The translations under genes and the position numbers were made by a program. A model generated the notes under the pieces. The model made no database searches. It saw nothing but the letters and a program-made list of their open reading frames with translations, and was not told where the DNA came from. A stretch of DNA of 64,000 nt from Eudorina sp. 2006-703-Eu-15 (lineage: Eukaryota; Chlorophyta; Chlorophyceae; Chlamydomonadales; Volvocaceae): contig BDSI01000213.1 of NCBI GenBank assembly GCA_003117195.1, forward strand, positions 57,261-121,260, written 5' to 3'. Each line of letters begins with the position of its first letter. Within the stretch, counting starts at the first letter, position 1. Below, piece by piece: positions 21,418 through 33,108 of the stretch.

Positions 21418-21514
21418 ATCCCAACCCACCCCAATACACAACCGTTTTGTTGCCCGGGTTGCGGCCCCATACCCCACCTTGCTCCCCATCAGCGCCCCAG
21501 CTCCCTCCCTCCCC

Positions 21515-24500
21515 CTACAGGGGCAGCGGCTGGCCCCGCTGCTTCAGCAATGCGAGCGCCGCCGGCGTGTTGCCCGCGGCCAGCTCGCAGTACACCAGCA
21601 GCAGCGTGGCATTCGCGTTGCCCGGCTGCAGCGCCAGTGCCTGTCGCACCAGCGCCGCCGCCTGGTCCAGCTCGCCCTGGCTGGCGAACACCGCCCCCAG
21701 GTTGATGGCGGTGGCGGCCAGCGCGGCGGGACCCGTTAGCGCCGCCAGCGCCGCCGCGTTGCCCAGCGGGTAGGTCGTCTCGCCCTCCTCGCGCCCGCCG
21801 GCCCCCGCCTCCTCGTCCGACTTTTGGCTGCTGCAGCTGCGCACCGGCTGCTGCGGGCGCAGGCGGAGCGGAGCGGGGGAGGGCGAGGGTGAGGGAATGG
21901 CGCAGGGCGGCACTTCATGTCCCGACAACCACAACCCAGCTCCATGGCAAGGAAAGGAGATGCGACGAACCGCATCGGCGCTTCTCCGCCCGCCCCAAAA
22001 CGCCCTTGCCTTCCGTACCTACCGCCCCAAACGAACATGAGGCGCACCCGGGTGCGCTACGGAGGCCCGGACAACGTGTGGCGGGGCCGGCCGCACGTCC
22101 ATCCCCGGCCGCACCTCCATCCCCGGCTCCAGGATCTCGCTGCCACTGGTTTCCGCCTCCCTCTCCCCCCGGGCCCCTTACCGGCTTCCGTACCCTCACC
22201 CTGAACACCCTCACCCGCACACCCCCTACCTGAGACTGCCCCTGCTGGGCCTCCCTCTCCTGGGCGGTCATCAGCCACAGCGACAGGTACTCCACCGCGT
22301 CCGCGGGCCTGTCCAGGTGGCACAGCGCCTCGGCCGCGTAGTTGTGCGCCAGGAACGCGTACGCCGCCGCCGCAGTAGCCGCAGCATCCGCCGCAGAGGC
22401 CGCGCACTCGGGGCCGGGGGAGGCGCCGCCCGTGACCGCAGCTCCGGGGGATCCGGGACCCGAGATCGTCAGCAGCGCCTGGGCCGCCTGCAGCGCGGCG
22501 CACCAGTCCTCCGCCTGGAGGTGCGCGTAGGCGAGGTTGGCAAGTACGGCACGCCGTACGGCGCAGAGCTCCTCGGACAGCGCTGCGCTCGCATCTGGGG
22601 GCGGGTGGGTTTTCCGACCGTCGTGTTCGGGGCCGGGGACACAGATTGTAAGCTGTTAACACGAAGTGTTCGGGGTGTAGGCATCCAGTCCAAGTGTAGT
22701 AGTGCAGGGAAAGACTGCGTGTGGCAATCGCAGAGGCTCCGGAACCATTCATCAGGTGGGATGGGCCGGTGCCCGTCGGTGGCCCTCCTGAATGCCCGGG
22801 ATCGGCGCGTGGGCGGACGCCGCGAGCGCGGCATGTCACACGGGGACGGTAGGCGCAGGCGCAGGTTGCAGTGCGAGGAGGAGATGCCTTTGGCCCCACA
22901 AACGCTTCTTCTGCGAAGGCCTCCACACGCGGTGGGGGGGTGAGGTGGGTCAGGGCCTCCTCTACGCTCTGGCCTCCCCATGAGCCGCCTCCAGGTGGCG
23001 CGCAGCCCTCCGCACCCTGCACTGCGCTCCCACCTGCAAGCTCCGCGTCACGTGAGTGACTTCTCCCCACCTCCCACCTCCCAACACATCGCGAGGCTCC
23101 TTGCCAGGCGTTCTCGCCTTTCGCGACCACCCACCGGTGCCCTGGGGCTCATGAACCCCGTTTGCCATGTTCACGGTCGCGTGCGGGGGCCCCTGGCGCG
23201 CATCGTCCGCACCGCCGCCACGGCCGTTCAGCTGCAATGGAGGTCGCTGGTGGTGGTTGGTCTGGTCTGCCCCCAGAGAGCCATGCAGTTGCGGCGGAGG
23301 CTGCATGTACGGATCCTCGGTCGCCGGGGGCGTCGCCGTCACGCCGGACGTCGACGCCGGGCTGCCTTCGCCACCGTTGCTGCCACCACCAACACCGCCT
23401 GCGCTGCCGCCGCCGCCGCCGTTGCCGCCGCCTGCGCTGCCGCCGCCGCCATTGCCGCCGCCGGTGGCCGCCGCCGCGGCCACGGGCAGCTGCGCAGCCA
23501 GTGACAGACCCTCCTCCAGTTTGCTGCTGCTGCTCTGCCACTGAGGGGGAGGGAGCGGGAGGGACGGGTCGAGAGGCGAGAAAGCGAACACAGGTAAGGT
23601 ACCTGTAAGTTCGATCATACAGGCAGTACAACAAGGACCTTACCCTACCCTACCCTACCCTACTGTACCAGAGTCGCTGACAGACCGGCCGACGAGGCAA
23701 GAGGCCACCGACAGCGCACAGAGCCCCTCACAACCAACACGGCGCCAATGGGCGCACACGGCACCACGCCGGCACTCGAGGAGGCACCCGCGGGAGGGCA
23801 CACCCTCCGGCGATGTAACATGGGCGCCATCTCCTCTTTCCCACCCACCTCCCGCCTCCTCCCCACCTGCTCGTGCGCCTCCTGCTGCGCGTCCAGCTGC
23901 TGCAGCGCCGTCTGCAGCGCCACCACCGCCTCCGACAGCAGCTCAGCGGCATCCGGGCCCACCTCCGCCGGGGAGGGCGCCACGCCGGTCGGCAGCACCA
24001 GTCGCCGCGGCTGGACTGGCAGCGGGTTCTGCGCTCCGAAACCGCCCACAGTCGCCTGGTCGAGGGCGGTCCCACCGCCCCGAATTACGCACTCCACAAG
24101 GGGGCTGCCGCAGCCGCCCGGGTACGGCGGGGCCGCGGCGGACCCGCCCCTCGCCACCAGCTCCTGCCGGCGGCGCTGGTCCTGCTGCTGCTGGTGGCGG
24201 CGGTACAGCCCCAGGGCCGCCTCCGCGGTGCGCAGCCAGAGCAGCGGCTGCAGGGGCCGAGAGTGGCACAAGGGAGGCTTTCTTCACTTCAACTCTTGGA
24301 TCGGCCCACCTGCACACCTAAGGGGGCCCCACCAGCCACCCACCCGGCGGACCCCACGGTCCGTCGGCTCGGGTCAGGTCGGGTCGGATCGGGTCGGATT
24401 GAGTCCGATTGTGTTGATGGTCATGCCACCCAGCCACCGACCCACCCACCCACCGTGGTGACGTAGTGGGACGCCGCCGCCGCGAAGCACCTGCGCGCTG

Positions 24501-27500
24501 CCTCGTAGCTGTGGAGCATCAGGTGCTGCAGCCCCGCGTTGTACATGACCGCCGGGATGGGCACCCCCGCCGCAGCGCCGCCGCCCGCTGTCCCCGGCCC
24601 CGACAGCGCCTGCTGTGGCGCCTGCGCGGCCGACTGGCCCCGCCCCTCCGCTGCCACCAGCGCCTGAGATAGGTACAGCAGCGCCAGCGTGTGCTTGCCC
24701 TGGTGGTGGTGCACCAGCCCCAGGTTGTTCAGCAGCAACGGTCGGTGCGGCTCCGCGAAGCCGGAATCCTGCGACCAGGATTAGGATACCAGAGAGGGGA
24801 GGGGTGTATTAGCCCCAGGTGGTGCACTCGCCCACCAGGAGCGCGAGCCGCGAGACAGGCTGAGAGGCGGATGTGTGGAGGAAGGTGCGCTTCCATGAGG
24901 TCCGCGACGGGTATGGGAAATTGGTAGACGCGACGGTAGGTCCCGAGCTGTTCGGGTCCCACCCTGGCTTCCTGCGCGCTGGGGGCCCGAGATCGCCACA
25001 CGGACCTACGCCCGCGCCGGCGCACGCAACCGAGCAGAAGACCTGGGCCGCACCAGGTTCCCAACCTCTCCTGTCTGTCCCAACAGAGCTGGGGTCCTTG
25101 GACGGCTTGCTCAAGACCCCTGGGCAACCCGAAAGACCCCTCCCTGGAGACCCCTCCCTGGACACTCCTTACTGGAGACCCCTCCCGCGCGCGTGGGGCG
25201 CGATGCGCCGCAACTCCGCTGGCCCGCCACCATTGCCGCGGTCGCACCTGCAGCATGCCCAGCAGCAACTTGGTGGCCTTCCTGGACCGCCCCCGGTACA
25301 GCTCCAGCTGCGCCCGCACCGCCAGCATCAGCGCACTGGCTGCGGGGCTCGCATCCAACAGCCCCCCTGCCTGCTGCTGGGGTTGCGGCGGCGCGGGTCC
25401 ATGCCCAGTCGCACTCGGCTGCTGGTGCTGCTGCTGGTGCTGCTGCTGGTTCAGAGCGCTCATAACCGCCTTGAGCTCCCGCTTGGCCGCTCGCGTGTTG
25501 TGAGCCAGGGCGTGGAGGCGGGTGCGGTACAGCTTGATGAGCAGCTTAAGGTCCGGCGCGGCCAGTGGGCGGTCCTGGGAGGGGGCGCGGGGTGAGGGGG
25601 GCGGGGCGGGCGTGCATCACATTACGGAGCGAGTGCAACAAGGGACGTGCGTGCCGCGGAGAGGGCGACATGCGCCGGCCGCAAACGGGTTGCACCCAAT
25701 TCGCTGGAGGGCGGGCGGTGGGGCACATTACGGGACCTCCCGATGAGCATCACACGGGCTGCGCCGCGCGGGACCTCCCTGTGACCTCCGCTGTGCGCTC
25801 CCATGCGGTGGTCGGGAAGCCCGCCTATGGGCCGCTGCTCCCGTAACACGTTAGGAAAAAGTCTCCTCAATGTACTTTTGATGAACCATCCGGGGTCCAT
25901 CTGGGTCTCATCCCACCCACCGTGGCATCCAGCAGGGCCCGGCTGCGCTCCATGGACTCGGTAGTCCAGCGGGACACCCGGGGCAGCGCAAGGGCGCGGG
26001 GGCGCATGCCCGCCCCCGGCCCCGCCGCCGCGCCGCCCACAGCGGCGCTACTCGCCGCGCGGGCCTCCCCGACGCCGCCTGGGGCGTGGGCCTGCTGCGA
26101 ATGTTGCTGCTGCTGCTGCGCGCCCGCCGCCGCTGCCGCCGCCGCCGCCCGGTCCCCCACGTACGCCTCCGCCAGGGTGCCATGTAAGCGCTCCAGGGAG
26201 CGCAGCAGCGCCACCGCGCGGGGCAGCTGGCGGCCCTCGATGTGGATGTCCAGCAGCAGGGTTAGCACGCGCACCGCCGTGCCCTCCGCCAGCGCCTCCA
26301 CGTTGGCGGCCAGGGGCTCCAGCAGCGCCGCGGCGGAGGCGTAGCGGTGCTGGTGATACAGCAGGATGGCCTGCGTGAAGGGGTGTAGAAGTTCAGCCTC
26401 AGGGACGCCATGACTTCAGATGATGACCCGGACATGTCTGTGCACTTAGGAATGACCACGAGATGTGCGTTGATGTTCTACAGGTACGTTGATGTTGCAC
26501 AGAGTAAGGCTGAAGCCGAGCCCGGCCAGTTTTGATGCACCAGAGAAAGAGAACATCGGCCGCCGTTCGGAGGGCGGCGGCTGTGACTGGACCGCACGAC
26601 GGGGCCAGGGCCCTTGTTCGTAAGGCCCCTCCGACCACCTGTGGCTCGATGTGCGGCATCGGCGCCTAAACCCGCGATGCCCTTACGACTCAAGAGGAAC
26701 GTAAATCGATGTGGGTCACAACAGGATCCATTAAAAGCCGCAGATGCGCACCATTTTCCCATGTGAATGATCAAATGGCGGCCCCCTAAGTCCTGCACCC
26801 ATGTTCCTTCTCCTGCAGAGTTTGCAGCCCACGGCTCTGATACGTGTCTCTGTCTGTCTGGAGCGGATGGGGCCCACCCGGCGCTCCCTTGTCCCGGTCC
26901 GCGTCACCCACCCGGTTGAGCTGCGCAACGGCCAGGTCATCCCGAACCGGTACCAGCGGCAGGACCTCGAGGGTGCCGGAGGAACGGGGCCGGCCTCCGC
27001 TGGTCACCGCCACGTCAGACGAGGCGGCAGTTGTCGTGGACCCGGCGCTGTCTTCAGCGGAGAGTCTTTCATTCTACAGGGTCGAGAGCGTGAGGGGAGG
27101 CGGCAAGACGTCGATGATGGGCGTGTGGGTTCCACCCGGTAGTCAGGCGGTGAAGGCCTCCCAGTGCGAGCGCGGTCGGGGCAACCCCGCCCCGGGCAAC
27201 CCCATTCCGGCCGTGATTGCACTGCGTCGCTGATTACCCCGCCGGTGGGTAGACTTACGGCAATCAGCTCGAGCTGGGATGCTATGCGGTCAGCCTCCGC
27301 ACTTCCGACGACGGCGTGCTCGGCAACCAGAAGGTTGTGCGCAAGCTGCGAATATGCCGATTGCGATGTAAGTAGATGGATACTGCCGTGTAAATCATGT
27401 TGTTAAGATGCTGTGAGTAAAACACCCACCTTCAAGTCGAACTTGCCCTCCGATTCAAGCTTTTGTAGAGTCGCATATGAATTTGCAAATTTCTTTGTTA

Positions 27501-27540
27501 ACCACAGGCACGTGGCCTCAGCGCATGCTAGTGTGTCCAT
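21515..27540 (-). CDS. CNOT10: CCR4-NOT complex subunit 10 (TPR protein)
   Basis: Ten exons on the minus strand: 27540-27430, 27345-27259, 27073-26912, 26370-25921, 25574-25248, 24768-24454, 24247-23867, 23540-23135, 22594-22230 and 21850-21515 (TAG); 979 aa. All joins are phase 0 except the eighth intron (phase 1), and every join keeps the frame. CNOT10 is a tetratricopeptide scaffold of the cytoplasmic mRNA deadenylase and in animals pairs with CNOT11. Family hallmarks in order are LKLAHNLLVAEHA, NRAILLYHQHRYASAAALLE, AVRVLTLLLDIHIEGRQL, RAAKRELKAVMSAL, LLLNNLGLVHHHQGKHTLAL, VMYNAGLQHLMLHSYEAARR, PLLWLRTAEAALGLY, HNYAAEALCHL and AINLGAVFASQGELDQA, ending LVYCELAAGNTPAALALLK. Gly/Ala/Gln-rich inserts enlarge it over the ~740-aa human protein. 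The frame is open upstream of the chosen ATG to an acceptor-like TTCACAG near 27622, so a short extra 5' exon is possible. Confidence 0.9.
23640..23665. repeat. (TACCC)n microsatellite in a CNOT10 intron
   Basis: About five TACCC units lie in the intron between the seventh and eighth exons. It resembles a telomere-type repeat but is not the algal TTTTAGGG/TTTAGGG sequence. Confidence 0.8.
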
Positions 27541-27989
27541 ACTAGCCGACTGGAGCTTGTAGCTAGCGCGTCCATAAGCGTCGGCTCTGTGCGTCGCAAA
27601 GATAGCAGCTGTATCCCGTAACTGTGAAGCGGTTCAGAATTCTACTTGATATGCCCTAAAGGAAAAAATTGATAAAGATACGTTGGCACGCTTGAAAGTA
27701 TGTTGCTTCGCTTGCACCTAGATGATGGCCTGCACGGTGCGTTGCGCATGACAGCAACAAAACTATTCCTAAAATACATTACCCTTGTCATGTCACTTGT
27801 GGGCAAACATGTTCACTGAGTTTACGAAGCTAGTACGGCTTTGCGTGTTACAGCCTTGATTTGTAGGTTGCCTTTTTATCATTCGTTAAGACATCTCCCT
27901 CAATTTACAAATTGCCTGAATGCAGCACACACTCCTGCGGGGAAAAGGTTCCGCAATCGGAAGTCGGCGCCGAACCGTCGGTTGGCAAG
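27541..27989. promoter_or_regulatory. bidirectional intergenic region between CNOT10 and DPH2
   Basis: The CNOT10 and DPH2 start codons face away from each other with ~450 bp between them, so both promoters must lie here or in short 5' exons inside it. The sequence is markedly more AT-rich than the flanking genes. I see no clear TATA box. Both reading frames remain open for some distance into the region, so unrecognised 5' exons may shorten it. Confidence 0.5.
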
Positions 27990-30900
27990 ATGGTGGTCAC
28001 CAACCTCGCAGACAAATATGATGTCGAGGAAACTATAAGTTATATCGTGGATAATGGCTTTCTTAGCGTGGCGTTGCAATTTCCGGATGAGCTGCTGCCC
28101 GACAGCCCCGCAGTGTCACAACTGCTCCAGCAGCAACTTGGCGACAGAGCGAGAGTGAGTCCATAGCTTTTGGAGCGGCTCTTAGCGTGCATGAAGCGCC
28201 GGGCCCGGCTGTCGTGCTTTGCACCGCGGGGCCTCCAGCCAGAGGCTCCGCCTGTAATGGCGTAATTAATATTTTACACTGCGCCTTGGTCGTAATCTTC
28301 AAACCGCCCACATTCGTTGTCGTCGTTCGTTGCGCACCCGTCGACGGACGGCGCGCCGTTCCTGACAAAACGCCGTAGTTACTTCCCATCCCTCAGCAAC
28401 CAACGCCCTTCGCTGGGCGCACGGACCCCCACGACAGGTGTTTATCCTCGCAGACACCGCGTACAACCCTCTCGGAGTGGACGAGGTTGCGGCTCAGCAT
28501 CTGGCGGCAGACTGCGTGGTGCGTGGCCCATGGCATGTGGATTGGTCGTCTGCGCGTAATATCGGGCCGCCCTTGACCACAGCCCCAAACAATCCCAAAC
28601 TGCATCATACCCCACAGATCCACTACGGCCGGGCGTCACTGGTGCCCGTCAATTCACTCCCCGCCTTCTTCGTGTTACCCAAGGAGCCGTTCCATGTGCG
28701 CGAGGTGGCGTCCACGGTGCTGGCGGCTGTGGGCGAGGCGGTCCGGAGCCGCTGCGAGGTCGCAGCCGCGGCGGCGCCGACAAAGTTCGATGCTGGCAGC
28801 AACGCGTATGGCGCTAGTCCAGCCAGCGGCGGCTTCGCGGCTGTGGTGGTGCTCCTCGACCAGGGCTATCAGCACAGCCTACAGGACTTGAGGCATGCAC
28901 TTACGGACCAAGGCGAGGCGGGCGCAGGCCCCGGGGGGTCCGACGAGCAGGTATGCTGGCGGCGGAAGGAGGAAGGAGAGGAGGTTTGGGCATGGCGGCC
29001 ATAGAGGAGTCGTTAGCACACGGAGGAGTGCTTCGTGGTCTTCCCTATGGCCATCGGGGAAACCACCGAAGCACTCCTCCACCGAGGAGGGGCGTACCAC
29101 CGGATTCTTCACCCCATTCAACTCCTACGACGTCTGCGAGGGTTCATCACTCACCACCAGCGCCCAGCCGCATCCATCCGCCTCGATCCACGAGTCAATT
29201 CCAGCGAACTTCGTCTACAACCGTTAGCTTGCAAGCCATGGTAATCCCGACCAACCATCATACTCATACGATGGTGGCCCCACCCGCTCAACCCCCCCCC
29301 GACAGCTTTGGGGCTCAAAGGGGACTTTGAACCCGGAACCTACGACCTACGGGGTGCCACATGTAGCGCCTTAACAAAGGCCTCCAAACCCTCAAACCCT
29401 CAATCATCGTGTGGGTGTGCTTGTCCTTCCCATGAGCGTCCATGACACCGCGCTGGACCGCTGGTCAGCTCGAGGGAGGGAGGGACGGACGGGGCCGCAG
29501 TGGATAGGTGATAGCGGAGCTAGGTAGGGTTGTACCGTCCAGGTGGCCACTTCGTTGAATTACGTTGAACTAAAGGAGGACATGTCAACAGGGTCTGTTC
29601 GTCCGTAATTAATGAGGCAGTCTTGGATTAGGTATACGTTCAACGGGCTCGTTATGTCGCACACCCGTGACTCCATCCACATGGACACCCTCCCTCGCAG
29701 CTGTCGCAAGCTCCGAGACATTCCTGGGTCTTCGCGGAGGTAACCGCCCGGGCGCTGACTCCGCGGCAGCAACAGGCGGTAGTGCCACGACCATCGGCGT
29801 CGCCCGCCGCCCCGCCCGCCGCGGCCGGCGGCTGCTGTCGGGCGGCCGCAGCGCCGGAGGGCGGCGGTTGTTCCATGACTGCGGCCTCCCCGGGCGGAGC
29901 CGACGGCTGCGCTTCTGGTAGCGCGCCGGAATCCACCCAGCGACAGGGGTGTTGCGGGCCGGCTGACGGTGTGGCGCCTCGCGGCTATGAAAACAGTGGA
30001 TCCGGAACGGCCGCTGCCGGCGGCGCCAGTGCGGCTGCCAGCCCACCTGGCCCCTCTGCTGCAGGACATGACCCATCACCACCGGCAGCTGGACCGAACC
30101 CACATCAGGATCGCCCAACAGCCCAGCAGAAAGGCAGCACCGGCGGGGACGGGGCTTCGGAGTCGCGGCGGCAGGCCTCAGACAACAACGCAGGCGACGG
30201 TGACGACAGCAGCGGCTCCGACGGCAGCTGTAGCACACGCTGCCGCATGGCGGGTCTCACTTGGTCGTTGCCGCCGGGGGCGAAACGACGTGACTGCTTG
30301 TACGTCTGGATTGGACCCGCGGGCAGCAGCGCACATCAGGTGCTGCAGCTGACACACAGCTCGTGCGAGTGGCTGTCGTACGACCCAGCCGAGGGTGGCC
30401 CGGTACGGCAGGGGCTGTCGGATGACACGCGGCGGCTGCTCAAGCGGCGCAATTTCATGGTGGAGAAGGCGCGGAGCGCCAACATTGTTGGACTTTTGGT
30501 GAGGCAGCTGGGTCCGTAGGGGTTGGCAAGAGAATTGTTGGCTGTCCATTGCAGGACCTGGGTTTGGGGGATTGAAAGTTTCAGAGGTGGCACCGACCCA
30601 GATGGACGGCGAGTCGGCCAGTCGAATGGCATTGTGCATGAGGTACGGCGTACAGGGTTGCCCCAGGAGGCGTGGATGCGCTCAAAGAGACGTGGTGGCG
30701 GCAGCACAGGAGGCCAGGGCGCGGTGCACTGCCACCTGGGGTTTAGAGACCAGGGCAGCCCGCAGAGGGCAGCCCGCAGAGAGTATGTTGCCTGGATGCC
30801 TTGCCTCGTGCGCAGCTTGTCTTTCCCCGTCGCCGGCTGCACGTGAACCAATATCGTTGAACCTTTTTGGCGGGTTCTGCACAACATGCCCGCACAACAT

Positions 30901-32325
30901 GCCCGCGGGAGCCCGCAGCCGCCCCATCTGCTCCCGACTGTTTGTACTGGCGGCTGTGCTCTGCGGGAGCCACCCGCGGACCCCATGCGCCATCCAAGAT
31001 GGCTCCCCCCGCACTGCGTCCGTGCCCCGGACACACCGTTATGCTGCCGCTCAGGTGGGCACCCTGGGCAGCGCGGGCTTCCGGGAGGTGATCTCGTCGC
31101 TGCGGCGGCTGGCAACGGCTGCCGGCAAGAAGACCTACACCTTCCTGATGGGCAAACCCAACCCCGCAAAGCTGGGAAACTTTCCCGAGGTGAATCTAAG
31201 GGTTCACGCGTGCGTCACCCGCCTACCCGGTTTGGGCTCGGACCGCTCGGTGTTGGGCCTTTGCCCTGAGTGGTGGCCACGCCGCTTCTTCTCACGGCTG
31301 TCCTCCGTGCCAGCTCAGCTAACCGGTCCGCACATCGTCTCGGACGTCGGACCTCTGTGGGCTGGATCCGATCAACAAATCTGCAGGACGCTGTCAAGGC
31401 GGCTAGGCCCGTGTCAGTTATGCTCGGCGCGCGATAATGCGCCTACACCAACCTACTGCTCCTGACTGACGACAGCGGCATCATTCGGGTGCTCACTAAT
31501 CCCCGCAATGCCGTGACGCCCGCTTTTTTGCGCATCGCGCCCCGTCCCTGTGTCCCTGTGCTGGCGGATGGATGGCCCAGGTGGACGTGTGGGTGATGGT
31601 GAGTGACGCCCAAGGGCTCCTGCTGGACTGCCGCGACTACCTGGCCCCGCTGGTGACTCCGTGGGAGGCGGCCACCTCCTTCCTTGGGGGCCACCTGGAC
31701 CCGGAGGACTACCGCATGGAGATGAGGGACGTGATGGTGGGTGGGTGGGTGGGTGGGTGGGTGGGTGGGTGGGTGGGGGCTGGATGCGGGGCTGGGTGCG
31801 GGGCTGGGTGCGGGGCTGGGTGCGGGGCTGGGTGCGGGGCTGGGTGCGGGGCTGGGTGCGGGGCTGGGTGCGGGGCTGGGTGCGGGGCTGGGTGCGGGGC
31901 TGGGTGCGGGGCTGGGTGCAGGGCTGGGTACGGGGCTGGGTGCGGGGCTGGGTTGCGGCCGTGCCGTGCGGGTATCGCGTCGTGGGCCTTTGGGGCCAAA
32001 GTTGGGAACGGGCATGCAACGACATGCACACATATTGAAGGTTTTGCGGGCCGAATGGATTTGGGTTGGGCGGGGGGCCGAGCGGGTGACGTGTAAGCAG
32101 GACAGTGGCCGCGGAAGGTAAGCGCAGAGCGCGTTTTTGAATCAAGTCATCAGGCGAAGGCGCGCCGGGAAGTGTTGCGGGGTTGGGCGGGATAGGTGTA
32201 GTAACGCTTGAGTGAAGGAGTGTTGCCGAAGACAGGGTGTGGGGCCGCGGTCGTCCGTCAACCCTGTTTGCTGTGTTGCCGCCACTGACTAGGACATACG
32301 TGTTCCTCAGGATCTGGAGGCGCGG

Positions 32326-32356
<31 letters not shown>

Positions 32357-33067
32357 GCTCGGAAGCCGACAGCCTGGCGTTGCAAGCGCTGGGCCATTTG
32401 GGTCTAAGTGTGGCGACCCGTGGGTCGGGCAACGAGGTGGTGGCTCGCAATGCCGCCGAGTTCCTGGCGCTCAAGCGCACGTTCAAGGGCCTGGAGATGC
32501 CCGCAACAGGTACTGCCGTGGCGTCAGTGTGTGGCCCTTGCTCGCCCTGCACCCGCAGGTCCCAGCGGGGCCCCTTGGGGACGGCTGGCTGGGGTAGAAG
32601 GGTAGGACAGCTGGGTCCCATCGATTCATGACCCCGCCCGCGATTCGGTTGGGACATAGGGTGCGCATGCGGGCGCGGTTACGGCCCATGCGCGTTGGCC
32701 TCACGCTGCCGGTAGCTCTTCCGACTGGTAAGCTACCAGGCCGCATTGAGCCCCCGTTTGAGCTTCACGACATCGCGGACCTCACGGACCGTTTGAAGGC
32801 CCGCTGTTATATCATCCATTTATTCTGGTTCATTCTTCGGTCGTTCATGTAGTCATCGCATAATCCATACATGGTGTTTGTTGGCCCTGCCCGGACGCTT
32901 TGACAGTGCATCAGCAAGCCCGCTTACGCCGCCCAACTGCAGGCGCCCTTCCCAAGGCCGCCGAGTTGGCGGTGGAGGGTCTCAGCGGGCGAGCAGCGGT
33001 GTACGCCGCTGAGGGCGGGAAAGACGCATCGGGCGCCCGCGATGCTGGAACCGCCCCCAATTGGTAA
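27990..33067 (+). CDS. DPH2: diphthamide biosynthesis protein 2
   Basis: Eight exons: 27990-28154, 28438-28518, 28618-28950, 29701-30498, 31055-31189, 31581-31736, 32311-32509 and 32943-33067 (TAA); 663 aa, introns phase 0 except the last (phase 1). DPH2 partners DPH1 in the first step of diphthamide synthesis on eEF2, transfer of the aminocarboxypropyl group from SAM. Hallmarks are VEETISYIVDNGF, VALQFPDELLPDSPAV, FILADTAYNPLGVDEVAAQH, DCVIHYGRASL, CEWLSYDP, LLKRRNFMVEKARSANIVG, VGTLGSAGF, AGKKTYTFLMGKPNPAKLGN, VMVSDAQGLLLDCRDY, APLVTPWEA, RTFKGLEMP and VEGLSGRAA. Exon 4 carries a ~150-residue Ala/Gly/Ser/Pro-rich insert that explains the size (human ~490 aa). Exon 7 has a run of nine CAG codons. 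The segment NPLGVDEV has no Cys where many family members read CCVDE. The frame is open upstream of the ATG to 27912. Confidence 0.92.
31737..31960. repeat. G-rich tandem arrays in DPH2 intron 6
   Basis: The intron starts with its GTGGGT donor repeated as a GGGT array (31737-31780). About fourteen copies of a 12-bp unit GCTGGGTGCGGG follow (about 31783-31955), with one or two variant copies. Because the unit is a multiple of three, long artificial frames arise on both strands. The G-runs could form quadruplex structures in the pre-mRNA. Confidence 0.85.
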
Positions 33068-33103
33068 CTGGTAACGAGTCGCACATTCGACAAACCTATC
33101 TCG

Positions 33104-33108
33104 TGTAA
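33104..33108 (+). terminator. TGTAA polyadenylation motif for DPH2
   Basis: First TGTAA after the DPH2 stop, only 37 bp downstream. Further copies at 33143 and 33484 are alternatives that would give a more usual UTR length. Confidence 0.45.

Noticed and set aside
23640..23665. CCCTA repeats as an interstitial telomere
   Set aside because: The 5-bp unit is not the green-algal telomere repeat, and it lies inside an intron.
31453..32397. 314-codon minus-strand frame with Thr-Gln-Pro-Arg repeats
   Set aside because: Lies over DPH2 exons and the intronic 12-bp array. DPH2 on the plus strand accounts for the coding signal.
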